Shown: piece after piece, positions 7,517 through 17,700 of the stretch
How the letters are laid out: each line of letters starts with the position of its first letter
Numbering within the stretch: the first letter of the stretch is position 1
Source of the DNA: Arthrobacter sp. 18067
Lineage (GTDB): Bacteria > Actinomycetota > Actinomycetes > Actinomycetales > Micrococcaceae
Assembly (NCBI RefSeq): GCF_902706295.1
Contig: NZ_CACSJJ010000015.1
Location: 62,001-126,000 of the forward strand
DNA length: 64,000 bases
Direction of reading: 5' to 3'
Notes under the pieces: generated by a model
Databases searched by the model: none
Seen by the model: the letters and a program-made list of their open reading frames with translations, nothing else
What the model was told of the DNA's origin: nothing
Translations under genes and position numbers: made by a program

Positions 7517-10500
7517 CTACTTCCCAGCCGCGAAGTAGCTCACGCACTGCCCCTGGTTCTTGAACACGGGCGACGGGCTCGTCTTCCAGCCGCCGTTCTT
7601 GCACGCGTCCTTGCCGGTTGAAATGGTCACGCGATACTCCTTCGTGGTGCCGTCCGGCGCTGTCACGGTGACTATGGCCGTCGGGCTTTCCGCCGTTGCC
7701 TGCTTGACCGTCACCTTGGCGTTCGTATCCAGCGGGTAGCCGACGACGGCGGGATTCGCCGACGTCGACAGCACCCGGTAGTCGGTGGACGCCGGGGCGA
7801 ACCCGACGACGGACGCTTGGTTGACGAGGAGCCTGCCGAGGTCGGCGAGTCCGGCGTCAGCCAAACGTGAACCGGCGATGGCTACCTCGGCGATCTTTGT
7901 GTACGAAGCCGTGGTCACAAACGAAACGCGGATGCCACGGGTGGTCACGGGGTCGAAGCGAACCGTCGTAGGCGAAGAAGTAGAGAGTCCCGTGATGGTC
8001 CCGGCCGAGGTATCTTTCCATGCTCCGGAAGCATCCTGGTACTGGACTTTAAGGCTCGCCGCTGCCTTTTCCGCCGACGTCACCGTCACGGAGGAAACGG
8101 TGTAGTCGCGGCGGAACGTGTAGCTCAGGTTGTCACCGGCCCGGCCACCGCTCACCCAGTTGGACCAGCGGGTGGAGTCGTTGCCATCGCAGCTGTTCTT
8201 CGCGGTATATGAGCCCTCGGTGTAACTGGCTGTTGCGATTGTGGCGGGATCGTCCTTGCAGATGTTGCCGATGGGAACCCTTTCCGCCACCACGACAGTG
8301 AGTGTCGCGGAGAGGGAGCCGGCCTTGCCAGGAACGGTCACCGAGCCGACAGTCTGGAGGGCAGAATCAGACAGCGAAGCCCAGTCCCACACCACAGGAA
8401 TCGGGTTGCGGGCAGGTCCGTCGCCGATTTGGCCGGGGACTGTCACCGGGGCAGCCGCCTGCACCGAGGCCAGCCTGGAACCAACACCGACGGTCACGGA
8501 CGCGGGGTCGGTGGCCACGTACTGTCCTACCGTCACGGTCAGGAGAGCGTCATCGAACGCCTGCCCGTAGGGATCAACACCGGATCCGCGGAGCGTTACC
8601 TTCCCATCCTTCTGCCAGACTGAGGGGTCAACTGCGGACCAGGTAACGGCCAGCGGCTTGCCCGGACCCGCCTCATACAGCGGAGTCACTGTAGAAGGGA
8701 GGGCAGGCGCAACACCTGTGAGCGTACTCAGTTCAACGGGCGAAACACCCAGGAGCTTCAAGTCAGCGATATCCGTGAAGGCCCACGCCTGATGCGGGCT
8801 GGCCGAGGCGGTTGCGGTGGTTCCGGTAGATGAAGCAAGTGCCACAGACGTTCCAGCAGCGGTCTGGTTGCCCGAAACCTGCAAGGCAATCGCGGCACCG
8901 GCGTTGACCAGGGACCACTGCTTGCCGTTCTCCGTTGTCACTATCCACTGTGCAGAAGGAGTCGCCTTGGCCTGGTCCAACGTCAGAGTAGCGAGTGAAG
9001 CCGCACCACTTTGGCTTCCGTTCAGCACCCCACCATTGCCGGTGAGCACACGCCCGTCCGCGCTGGAAACAACCCAACGGCGATCGTTGGCGAAGTCACC
9101 TGCACCCACGGCATTGAAGGTCCACATCTGGGGCGCGACGCCTGCAGCGTCCGTGCCCAATTCCTCGATCGAGGCCGAGCCATTTGCACGGCCCGTCAAA
9201 TACTTGCTGCTAGCTTCGCCGCTGAGGTGATAGCTGTGGCCGTCCTGCACGGGGGCGGCGTCGTCCGACACTCCACTGACGCCGTCGACGACGAACGTCA
9301 CCACAGACGAGGCGGGAACCTCAAGCGTCGCGGACTTGGCTACCGTGTCAACGGCCACCGGTACACCGGCGACGAGTGCGTTCTTCTCGATGTCGTCCAG
9401 CGGCGATTTGGTGGTGACCACCGGTGTGACCTTGGCGCCGGGTGCGATGCTGCCGAAGCGGCTGAGGTCGATGGTGACCTTTTCCGCCGTCGGGGTGTCA
9501 TTGAAGTGGACCAGCGTTGCGCCGTTGCCGTCGGCGCGGAGGGCGCTGGCGGTCTTGGCGTTGTCGTTCTGGATGAGGAAGTCGCCGGGCCGGATGTAGT
9601 GCGTGAAGTTCCGGGTGGTGTTGTATTTCTGGTTGGTCAGGACCTTGCACTTGGCTTGTTCCTGGGATGCGCCGTCGTTGAGCCGGCGGTTGGAGAAGCC
9701 TTCGCGGCCTTCGTAATTGCAGTCGAAGTCGATGTAGATGGAGCCCCAGCCCTTGTCTGCCTTCTCCTGCTTGTACGTGTCCTCCACAGGCTGCCAGAAG
9801 ACCCAGGCGTTGGGGTCTAGTTCGCGGAGGTCGTTGACCATGCGGCTGGCGATGCCCAGCCCGTTGGTGATGTTGGAGCGGTCCCAGCCGCTGGTGGAGT
9901 CGCCGAGAGCTGGGTTGCCGGGCCAGAATCCGCCCACTTCGCTCATCCACAGTGGTTTGTCTGTGGAGCTGGCGAGGTCGCGTACCCGGCGTCGATCATT
10001 GGTGCCGTACGTGTGGACATTGAGCTGCGCTACAGCGTCCTTGGCTTCCTGGCTGTAGCCGTTCCAGTTGGTCATGAACTTGGTGGGGTCCGTCTCGTCC
10101 ATCGCGGAGATGACGGCGTCCGTGGTGCCCTTTTCCAGTTCGGCGGCCAGCAGCTTGGTCACGCGGTCCTGGGCGGCCGGGAAGATCAGCGCGCCCTCCT
10201 GCTTCTGCGTGTACGTGGTGGGCGGCTTGCCGGTGGCGGCGTTGATGTCCGTGCCCCAGTAGCCGGAGTTCGGCTCGTTGAATGGATCGATGGTGTCCAC
10301 CGAGATGCCGCTGCCCTTTTCGAGAAGTTCGACGGCGTTCCTCATGTAGGCGGCGAACTTGGCTTCCGCTTCGGGCAGGAGGTTTTCGCCCTTGGCGGTG
10401 TTCACCTGGCCGGAAACGTAGCCGCTCTTGGTCATGAACCAGGGCGGGGAGTTGCTGAACGCTTCCCAGTGGGTGATCTGCTGGTCTGCGGCCAGGCGCT

Positions 10501-11035
10501 CCACCCACCAGCGCTGGTTCTTATCGGCATCGGGGTTGTAAGACGCGGGGTCGTCCGGGTTCCAGGCGTTCAGGAATGCGAGTTTGTTGGCCTGCGTCTT
10601 GTCGACGGTTCCGTCAGGGTTGTAAAGGTTCGACGCCGGTTGGTCGGCTTGCGCTTCAGTGACAGGCTTCCACCATCCCTCCACAGCGCTGCCGTCGTTG
10701 AGGTAGTTGGCGACGTCCGAGGCGTTCCCACCTCCGACGTTGTAACGGGCAATGTTGAGGTTGAGTCCGTCCTCGCCGAAGACCTTCTGGTACAGCTCCT
10801 CACGCAGCTCAGGGGAGTATCCCGCCGTCGCATTCGCGAACCACACCAAACTGGTGCCCCAGCCTTCGAAGGCTTCGCCACGGCTGGCAGGGTTCGGAGT
10901 GATGATGACGGCGGTTGCGTCGTCTGCGTGTGCTTGTGGTGCCATTGCGGGCATCAGGGCAAGGCTCGCTGCCGCAGTGACGGCTGCCGCCAGGACTGCC
11001 ACGGGCCTTCGGATTCTTCGCGCGGTAAACGCCAT
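7517..11035 (-). CDS. Secreted multidomain GH30-family glycosidase
   Basis: A 1172-residue exported enzyme. A signal peptide with a basic start (MAFTARRIRR), hydrophobic core and an AHA-DD cleavage region covers residues 1-38. Residues about 42-480 form a GH30 catalytic domain resembling endo-beta-1,6-galactanases: EGWGTSLVWFA, the acid/base Glu254 in DPFNEPNSGYW and the nucleophile Glu366 in LWMSEVGGFWPG. After a GH30 beta-domain come a ricin-type/beta-trefoil-like segment (about 600-750), two Ig-like segments, an F5/8-type C carbohydrate-binding region (about 940-1080) and a Cys-paired tail (CKNGGWKTSPSPVFKNQGQC). A GAGGT site precedes the ATG. Galactan is a plausible substrate; the subfamily call is from motif memory. 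Confidence 0.85.
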   Translation of the reverse strand: MAFTARRIRRPVAVLAAAVTAAASLALMPAMAPQAHADDATAVIITPNPASRGEAFEGWGTSLVWFANATAGYSPELREELYQKVFGEDGLNLNIARYNVGGGNASDVANYLNDGSAVEGWWKPVTEAQADQPASNLYNPDGTVDKTQANKLAFLNAWNPDDPASYNPDADKNQRWWVERLAADQQITHWEAFSNSPPWFMTKSGYVSGQVNTAKGENLLPEAEAKFAAYMRNAVELLEKGSGISVDTIDPFNEPNSGYWGTDINAATGKPPTTYTQKQEGALIFPAAQDRVTKLLAAELEKGTTDAVISAMDETDPTKFMTNWNGYSQEAKDAVAQLNVHTYGTNDRRRVRDLASSTDKPLWMSEVGGFWPGNPALGDSTSGWDRSNITNGLGIASRMVNDLRELDPNAWVFWQPVEDTYKQEKADKGWGSIYIDFDCNYEGREGFSNRRLNDGASQEQAKCKVLTNQKYNTTRNFTHYIRPGDFLIQNDNAKTASALRADGNGATLVHFNDTPTAEKVTIDLSRFGSIAPGAKVTPVVTTKSPLDDIEKNALVAGVPVAVDTVAKSATLEVPASSVVTFVVDGVSGVSDDAAPVQDGHSYHLSGEASSKYLTGRANGSASIEELGTDAAGVAPQMWTFNAVGAGDFANDRRWVVSSADGRVLTGNGGVLNGSQSGAASLATLTLDQAKATPSAQWIVTTENGKQWSLVNAGAAIALQVSGNQTAAGTSVALASSTGTTATASASPHQAWAFTDIADLKLLGVSPVELSTLTGVAPALPSTVTPLYEAGPGKPLAVTWSAVDPSVWQKDGKVTLRGSGVDPYGQAFDDALLTVTVGQYVATDPASVTVGVGSRLASVQAAAPVTVPGQIGDGPARNPIPVVWDWASLSDSALQTVGSVTVPGKAGSLSATLTVVVAERVPIGNICKDDPATIATASYTEGSYTAKNSCDGNDSTRWSNWVSGGRAGDNLSYTFRRDYTVSSVTVTSAEKAAASLKVQYQDASGAWKDTSAGTITGLSTSSPTTVRFDPVTTRGIRVSFVTTASYTKIAEVAIAGSRLADAGLADLGRLLVNQASVVGFAPASTDYRVLSTSANPAVVGYPLDTNAKVTVKQATAESPTAIVTVTAPDGTTKEYRVTISTGKDACKNGGWKTSPSPVFKNQGQCVSYFAAGK

Positions 11036-11184
11036 GGTTGGACCTCATCGTCGGGGTGTCATTGGGTGCTTGCCTGGCTTCCGGGAAGGCCGGGCAAGCC
11101 GACACTATGAGGCGGCCAGGAGCGTCACAAGGCACTCGAACAGGCTCGAACGGGGTTGGTCGGAAGTGGTCACCTGCATTCAAA

Positions 11185-11247
11185 CAACGCGGGGTCACTT
11201 ACGGCCCCTTTTGGGCGCTTGAAGCGGCCGTAAGTGACCCCGCGTTG
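11185..11247. repeat. Long palindromic repeat, 22-bp perfect arms
   Basis: Arms CAACGCGGGGTCACTTACGG+CC (11185-11206) and its exact reverse complement (11226-11247) enclose a 19-nt centre. It lies 150 bp upstream of the GH30 start and before the GntR gene, so it is not placed as a terminator for either neighbour. It belongs to the class of long intergenic palindromes that recur through the window. Confidence 0.75.
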
Positions 11248-11283
11248 CTTTTGTTGTGTACTGCTCATCCGGGAGTGTATAGA

Positions 11284-11291
11284 TGTATACA
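11284..11291. promoter_or_regulatory. Candidate GntR-type operator (TGTATACA)
   Basis: A perfect 8-bp palindrome TGTATACA within GTATAGATGTATACAAGTAC, 35 bp before the GntR start. FCD-class GntR regulators often bind GTATAC-centred sites, so autoregulation is plausible. Confidence 0.45.
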
Positions 11292-11325
11292 AGTACACCT
11301 TCTTTTTTCGGCAGGGCGGCACCAC

Positions 11326-11991
11326 ATGGCAGATCCACAACCACGCAACACAGGGGCGCACCTCGTCTACGGCGAGCTGAAGCGCCAGATCCTCAGCCTC
11401 GAGCTCAAGCCAGGCCAACGCATCTACGAACCCGCCATGGCCACAGCTTTGCAGGTCAGCCGCACGCCGCTCCGCGAGGCCATCCGACGCTTGATTTCGG
11501 AGAGCTTGCTGGAGCAGCAACCCACCGGGGGAGTGCTGGTGCCGGTGCTGGATGAGAAAGTCGTTTCAGAGCTCTACGACGTCCGTGCTGCGTTGGAATC
11601 GCTGATGGCTCGTGAAGCGTGTGCCAATGCCACCGCAGCAGATCTTGCTGAACTGGAGGGGATCGTGGCCCGCAACGCTGCGATGGTGGAGTTCGCCGAC
11701 GAAGCCATGAAATACGGGGTTGCCCTGCACGCCGCGATCGCCAGGATCGCCGGAAACTCCTGGGCCCAGCGCTTTCATGAGCAGATCGCCAGCCAGGCTG
11801 AACGGTACCGATACTTCACCAACAACGCTCCTGAACGTCGCGATGAAGCACTAGCCAATCACCGGCTCTTGGTCGAGGCCATCGCTTCCAAGGACGCGGA
11901 AAAGGCAGCCAAGGTCGCTTTCGATCATGTGATCGGCGCACGCGATGAGACCTTGCGGGTCATCTCAGGCACGGGCCTCGTGGTCGAATGA
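11326..11991 (+). CDS. GntR family transcriptional regulator (FCD class)
   Basis: A 221-residue regulator. The winged HTH is at about 10-75 (LVYGELKRQILSLELKPGQR, then ALQVSRTPLREAIRRLISES and GGVLVPVLDE), followed by an all-helical FCD ligand domain (about 80-215) with the conserved YDVRAALES and HAAIARIAGN segments. I chose the ATG at 11326, preceded by GCAGGGCGG; the frame stays open upstream but that stretch covers the palindromic repeat. Its stop overlaps the MFS gene start by 4 bp (ATGA), so the transporter is very likely its target and co-transcribed. Confidence 0.88.
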   Translation: MADPQPRNTGAHLVYGELKRQILSLELKPGQRIYEPAMATALQVSRTPLREAIRRLISESLLEQQPTGGVLVPVLDEKVVSELYDVRAALESLMAREACANATAADLAELEGIVARNAAMVEFADEAMKYGVALHAAIARIAGNSWAQRFHEQIASQAERYRYFTNNAPERRDEALANHRLLVEAIASKDAEKAAKVAFDHVIGARDETLRVISGTGLVVE

Positions 11992-13160
11992 TCGGCGAAC
12001 TCGGACGGCGCTCGTCCACCGCGCTCCTGATCCACTCGGCACTGATCCAAGCTGTGACGTTCCTGGTCCGGCCGGCCACCACGTACCGCGCACTGGAACT
12101 TGATGTTCCCGGCTTCGCGCTGGGCCTTCTTGCCGCAAGCTACGCCGTGTTCCCGCTGCTGCTCGCCCTTCCCATCGGCGGACTGGTGGACCGCCTGGGT
12201 GAGCGCCGGCTGATGGCGATCGGGTCCGCCGTCGTGCTGGGTTGTTCTGCGTTTCTGTTGTTCTGGGGGACATCAGTCCCCGCACTGGTGATTGGGACAG
12301 CGCTGCTGGGTGCGGGTCAGCTGGCCTGCGTGGTGGGGCAGCAGGCGGTGGTGGCAAACAATGCTGCGGCGTCTCGTTTGGACTCTGCTTTCGGGTACCT
12401 GACCTTTGCCGCATCCTTGGGCCAGGCTCTCGGTCCGTTGGCCATTTCCTTGGTGGGCGGTGCTTCCGTTCGGCCGAACACGCAGGCGATCTTCCTGCTC
12501 GCGGCGGCCATGAGCCTGGTGCTGTTCCTGACAACCTTTGTTATTTCCGCCAAAGTCAGTCGCGGGAGGCGCACGCCCAAGGGCGGCCCAAAGGGCAGCG
12601 CCGTATCGCTCCTCAGAACTCCGGGCGTTGTCCGTGCCCTGGCAACGAGTGCCACCGTCCTCGCCGTCGTGGACCTGACCGTGGTCTACCTGCCTGCACT
12701 TGGCGCCGAACGAGGCCTCACCGCTGCAACTGTGGGCCTCCTGCTCACTGTCCGGGCAGTGTTCTCCATGATTTCCCGGCTGGGGCTCGGCAGCATGTCC
12801 CGCAAGCTCGGGCGAATGAAGCTGCTGATCCTGAGCCTGGCCATCTCCACAGTTGCCCTTGGGGTGGCCGCCATTCCCATGCCCGAGTGGTTGCTCTTCG
12901 TCGTGATGGCGTTTCTTGGTTTGGGCCTCGGAATCGGGCAGCCGCTCACCATGTCCTGGCTCTCGGCCCAAGCTCCCGAAGGCCAACGGGGACGTGCGCT
13001 CGCCTTGCGGCTTGCCGGAAACAGAGTGGGCCAAGTGGTGCTCCCCAGCGCAATCGGCGTCGTCGCAGTAGGACTGGGCGCGGCGGGCGTGTTCCTGGCA
13101 TCCGCGGTTGCTGTGGGTGGGACCATGCTGTTGCTGCGGGGTGTGCGGCTGGACGACTGA
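11988..13160 (+). CDS. MFS transporter
   Basis: A 390-residue, 12-segment major facilitator protein. The conserved loop 2-3 motif is seen as GGLVDRLGERRLMAIGSAVV, with a similar loop in the second half (GLGSMSRKLGRMKLLILSLA). Its start overlaps the stop of the GntR gene by 4 bp, which implies translational coupling and control by that regulator. The substrate is unknown; an exporter or organic-acid carrier is equally possible. Confidence 0.85.
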   Translation: MIGELGRRSSTALLIHSALIQAVTFLVRPATTYRALELDVPGFALGLLAASYAVFPLLLALPIGGLVDRLGERRLMAIGSAVVLGCSAFLLFWGTSVPALVIGTALLGAGQLACVVGQQAVVANNAAASRLDSAFGYLTFAASLGQALGPLAISLVGGASVRPNTQAIFLLAAAMSLVLFLTTFVISAKVSRGRRTPKGGPKGSAVSLLRTPGVVRALATSATVLAVVDLTVVYLPALGAERGLTAATVGLLLTVRAVFSMISRLGLGSMSRKLGRMKLLILSLAISTVALGVAAIPMPEWLLFVVMAFLGLGLGIGQPLTMSWLSAQAPEGQRGRALALRLAGNRVGQVVLPSAIGVVAVGLGAAGVFLASAVAVGGTMLLLRGVRLDD

Positions 13161-13191
13161 CTGAACTGACCTGAGAGATTGATTGAGCGAC

Positions 13192-13890
13192 TCACGCGCC
13201 CCGACCGTGCACAGGTCTGGCGTTCGCCGGAGGTTCCCCGACCTCGTGGATGGTGTGGCCGCTGCAAGCGGTCTTGGTGACGCTGGCTCGCTCGATGCGG
13301 GACACGATGAACCACCGCATGGCGTCGCGAAGTCGACACCATCCAACCAAGTACCACTGGCCGTTCGTTGAGGCGAACAGCACGGGTTCGACGTCGCGGA
13401 TGGTGGTGCTCCCATCTCCCGATGTGTAGCGCATGCGGATGACTCGTTGCTCGGACATCGCCTCCTCCAGAGCCGACCTGATGGCGCGCGAGGAGGCGGG
13501 AGCCGCATTCACCCAGACGCGGCCCGCCAGTTCGTCGGCTCTCGCTCGGGTCTTGGGATCGAGGACATCTACGATCTTCCGGATCCCGGCTGCTGCCAGA
13601 TCGGCGTAAGGGGCGTCGGGTGCAGCGGACACGGCTGCCATGAGTGCCACGGCCTGCGCCGGGGACAGGCTGACAGGCGGCAGGGAAGCGCCGGCGGCCA
13701 ACCCGTACCCACCGCCCGGTCCTGGGCGCGACCATACGGGCGCGCCGCTGCTCTCCAAAGCATCCAGGTCCCTCTTGACTGTGCGCACGGACACCTCGAA
13801 CTCTCCCGCCAGCCGCTCGGAGGAGACTCCCCGCGCTCCGCTGCGACGCAGCAACTCGGATAGAGCATGGAGGCGTTCTGCACGCTTCAA
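13192..13890 (-). CDS. WYL-domain transcriptional regulator (YafY type)
   Basis: A 232-residue regulator. An N-terminal HTH_11-like domain (RLHALSELLRRSGARGVSSE, then SVRTVKRDLDALESSGAPVW, about 1-65) precedes a WYL ligand-sensing domain (about 130-205: IRMRYTSGDGSTTIRDVEPV, GQWYLVGWCRLRDAMRWF). The literal WYL triplet is present as QWYLVGW. It is divergent from the alpha/beta hydrolase gene with a 73-bp shared control region, so it probably regulates that gene. It converges with the MFS gene. Confidence 0.88.
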   Translation of the reverse strand: MKRAERLHALSELLRRSGARGVSSERLAGEFEVSVRTVKRDLDALESSGAPVWSRPGPGGGYGLAAGASLPPVSLSPAQAVALMAAVSAAPDAPYADLAAAGIRKIVDVLDPKTRARADELAGRVWVNAAPASSRAIRSALEEAMSEQRVIRMRYTSGDGSTTIRDVEPVLFASTNGQWYLVGWCRLRDAMRWFIVSRIERASVTKTACSGHTIHEVGEPPANARPVHGRGA

Positions 13891-13963
13891 CTTTCAGCCG
13901 GCATCAAATTCATGACATAAATAGTGACACACCCTTGTCCATAGCGCCTGCGAGGGTAATGAC

Positions 13964-14704
13964 ATGACAACTACTGCAAGCAGTCCGGACATCATCCTCA
14001 TCGCCGGCCACTGGCTGGGCGCTTGGGCGTGGGATGAAGTCCTTGAACACCTGGAAACTGACCACTCCCGTGCAGTTGCGGTGACGCTCCCTGGTCTCGA
14101 TGGGGACGATCCAGAGCGGGATACGAAGACCCTCGACGATCAAGCTGCATCGGTCCTGGACATCTTTGCTCGACTTGGGGTTACCGAAGATCGGCCCGCT
14201 ACTATCGTGGCTCACAGTGGGGCTAACGCCCCTGTCAGCCTTGTCCTTGACCGACACCCTCAGCTTGTTCATCTGGTGGTGTGGGTCGATTCCGGCCCTC
14301 TTGCACCAGGGAGCGTCTTCGCCCCGGATCTCCCGGAAGGTCTGGGGGAGCTTCCGCTGCCGTCCTTCGAGGTCCTCGCGCAGCAGGCAAGTCTCGAAGG
14401 CCTGAGCACAGAAGTCCTCGAGCGTTTTCGTGCCCGGGCCGTCCCCGAGCCTGGCCCCGTGCTTCGTCAGCCCGTCGAGCTCATGAACGATGCCCGTCGC
14501 CAGGTCCGGACCACCTTGGTGTGCTGCTCGATCCCTGGCGCGCAGGTGCTGGAGTTGGCGCACGCAGGCCATCCGATGTTTGCTGAAGTCGCGAACATCG
14601 AAAATCTCGACGTGATTGACCTCCCCACAGGGCACTGGCCCATGTGGAGCCGCCCCCGCGACCTTGCCAAGATCATTCAGTCAGCTTCCACACGAGTCGA
14701 CTGA
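13964..14704 (+). CDS. Alpha/beta hydrolase
   Basis: A 246-residue alpha/beta-hydrolase-fold protein of the esterase EstC/methylketone synthase type. The oxyanion-hole segment is IAGHWLGAWAW (13-23), the nucleophile elbow is AHSGA with Ser85 (Ala replaces the first Gly), and His224 in TGHWPMWSRP is the catalytic base. A GAGGG site precedes the ATG. The divergent WYL regulator is its likely controller; direct TGACA repeats in the shared intergenic region are possible binding sites. The substrate is unknown. Confidence 0.85.
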   Translation: MTTTASSPDIILIAGHWLGAWAWDEVLEHLETDHSRAVAVTLPGLDGDDPERDTKTLDDQAASVLDIFARLGVTEDRPATIVAHSGANAPVSLVLDRHPQLVHLVVWVDSGPLAPGSVFAPDLPEGLGELPLPSFEVLAQQASLEGLSTEVLERFRARAVPEPGPVLRQPVELMNDARRQVRTTLVCCSIPGAQVLELAHAGHPMFAEVANIENLDVIDLPTGHWPMWSRPRDLAKIIQSASTRVD

Positions 14705-14728
14705 ACCAGTGCGCGCTGTTTGGGGAGG

Positions 14729-17700
14729 TCACTCCGCGAACAGCGCCGCCAGGTCGTCCGCCGTCAACGAGCCGCCGGCCAACGCGTCGCCTTCCATGAC
14801 GTCCGCGAACAGCTGCGACTTCTTGGCCTTCAGCGCCATGACCTTCTCCTCGATGGTGTCCTTGGCAACCAGCCGGTAGACCATAACGTTCCTGGCCTGC
14901 CCAATGCGGTGCGTGCGGTCCACAGCCTGGGCCTCCGACGCAGGGTTCCACCAAGGATCCAGCAGGAACACGTAGTCGGCCTCGGTCAGGTTGAGCCCGA
15001 AGCCACCGGCCTTCAGCGAGATCAGGAACACCGGAGCGGCACCGTTCTTGAACTCGCTCACCACGTCGCCTCGGTTCCTGGTGCTGCCATCGAGGTAGCA
15101 ATACTCCACGCCCTCTTCGTCCAGGCGCTCGCGGACCTTCCCAAGGAACCCTGTGAACTGGCTGAAGATCAGCGTCCGGTGACCCTCGGAGATGACGTCC
15201 TCCAGCTGCTCGAACAACACATCGAGCTTCGAGGAGCGCACGCCGGACAATGAAGAATCCACCAGTGACGCGTCCAGGCTCAGCTGCCGCAGCAACGTCA
15301 ACGACTGGAAAATCGTGAAGCGGTTCTTGTTCACGTCATCGATCAGACCCAGGATCTTTTGCCGCTCGCGCTGCAGGTGCGTCTGGTAAACCTTCTGGTG
15401 CCGCGGGTTGAGGACGACTTCCAGGATCTGTTCCTGCTTGGGCGGCAGGTCCTTGATGACCTGCTCTTTGGTGCGGCGCATCATGAGCGGACGGACACGA
15501 CGGCGGAGCTTGCCCAGTTGCGCCGAGTCGCCGTTTTTTTCGACCGGCTTTTGGTAATTCTCGGCGAACCGCTTGGGGCTCGGGAACAGCCCGGGCGCCA
15601 CGATGGAGGTCAGCGACCAGAACTCCATGAGGTTGTTTTCCAGCGGCGTGCCCGTGATGGCGAGCTTGAAACGGGCCGGCAGTTTGCGTGCGCACTGGTA
15701 GGCCTTGGACTGGTGGTTCTTCACGAACTGCGCCTCGTCCAGCATCAGTCCAGCCCAGTGGAACGACGCGTAGGCATCGTAGTCAATGCGGAACAGGGCA
15801 TAAGAAGTAATAACGACGTCGGCGCCCGCCAACGCTTCGACAGGGGACTGGCCACTCTTAGCGAAAGTTTCACCGACGGTCCGCACTACGAGCCCGGGAG
15901 CGAACCGCTGCGCTTCCAGCGCCCAGTTGCTCACGACACTCGTAGGGGCAACCACCAGGAAGGGAGCGCGTGGAGTTACTTCCACAGAGTCACCCTGGGC
16001 GGCAGCAGCGGTTTCCGCGGCCAAGTCCTTCGCCGCACAAATCAGCGCAATGGCCTGCACGGTCTTACCCAGGCCCATGTCGTCGGCCAACACCCCGCCG
16101 AGGCTGTGCTTGTACAGGAAGCTCAGCCAGTTGAAACCCTCCAACTGATACGGACGCAGCTCAGCGTTAAGGCCGGCCGGCAGCGGTAGCCCGGTCACGC
16201 CGTCGTCGAGCAATCCGCCCACAGCCTCACGCCACGCGGCCGCTTGTTCGTCCACGATGCCCAGCTGGGCGAGCTCGTCCCAGAGCCCGGCCTGGAAGCG
16301 GCTGATCTGCAGGGTGCCGTCCTTGTTGTCCGGGTTGTCCTGCAGGGACCGGGCTTCGTCGATCAGTGCGCGCAGCTGGTGCAGCTCCGGGAGGTCCAGC
16401 GAGAAGTACGCGCCGCTGGGCAGCAGCATACGGCTCATCCCGGCTGCAAGGGCAGAGAAAACAGCGGCGAAGGAGACGGGTTCGCCTTCGAGGGTGATCA
16501 CGATGCCGAGGTCGAACCAGTCGCCACTGGCCGTTTCCTTCGTGGAAATGGACACCACGGGAGCCTCAGCGGCCTCACGGTAATCAGCAATGTCACCTGA
16601 GGTCTCCACCACGACATCGGGCAGTTCCCTCAGCGCGGGGAGGACCTCTTCGGTGAACGCAAGAGTATCCAAACCGCCCAGTTCCACCGATGCAGCGAGG
16701 CGCGGCGCACCCCAACCGCCTGTGGCCGACTCGGCCAGCGCCGAAACAACGTCCCACGGCCGGCCGAGCGACTCCAGGATCCGGGCTTCCTCAGGATCGT
16801 CGCGGTAGCCACGGTCATCGGGGTGCCGCCAGAGGGGTTGAGCCGTGACCAGCGTGCCGGACTTGTAGTGCCACTCCCAGTGCAGCCGGACTTTGTGGTC
16901 ATTGCCGTAGTTGGCCAGAAGGGAGAGCGTGGGGACAGCCAGGGTGGGCAGCTCCACGGATTCGTCCGCGGCCTGCACCGGCGTGGACTGCCGAAGCTTG
17001 GGGTAGAACGAGGTCAGGAACCGGCTTTCGTCCTCGGCCGGAATCTGAAGCGTTTGGCCATCCATGACGAACTCGAGCAGCTCGTCGGTGACGCCACCCT
17101 CGATCGGTGCGAGCGTAATCAGGTTCTTTAGCTGCGGCACACCGGGCAGGATTTCGCCGGAATGAGTGAAGAATATCCCGTTGGCCGGCTTCCCCAGGAA
17201 GCCCACGGTTCCGGCATCAACCGTCTCCCCGCCCACGGTCACCGACGGCGCAAGCTGCAGGCCGCCGTCGGGCGTTGTACTTTCGGTTCCGTTCGCGTCC
17301 AGGCGCGCCAAACTCAGGCCGACGACGGCGGCCTGCGACTCAACGCGGACAGGTTCGCTACCAGCCGAGTGAATGAGCGGAATGCCCGCTTTGGTGGCAT
17401 CGGAAAGGAGGGTCCAAAGATTCTTGGCCGCGAAGTCGTTCAGGCTCAGCCACATGGCGCCGGAAGGTTGCTGCCGTCCGTTGCTGGAACCGTGCGCGGC
17501 GAGGAAGGTCTGAAGCCATTCGACGTGGACCTCGTTGAATTCGCGCCGGAAGCTGACGTAACTGAGGTTGTTCCAGGAGACGTCGCCGCGGATCCACTTG
17601 CCCTTGGCGCCCATCATGACCGGACGGGCCTTGAGCTGGCGGACGCTTCGCATGGGATCACGGCGGCCTGTGTAGGAGAAGTGGGCCGCGGGCTCTTCCA

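Noticed and set aside
10013..11110. Plus-strand open frame opposite the GH30 N-terminus
   Set aside because: It is antisense to the signal peptide and catalytic domain and has no supporting features.
11038..11325. N-terminal extension of the GntR regulator
   Set aside because: The frame is open but would translate the palindromic repeat and the operator; the family homology starts after the ATG at 11326, which has a ribosome site.
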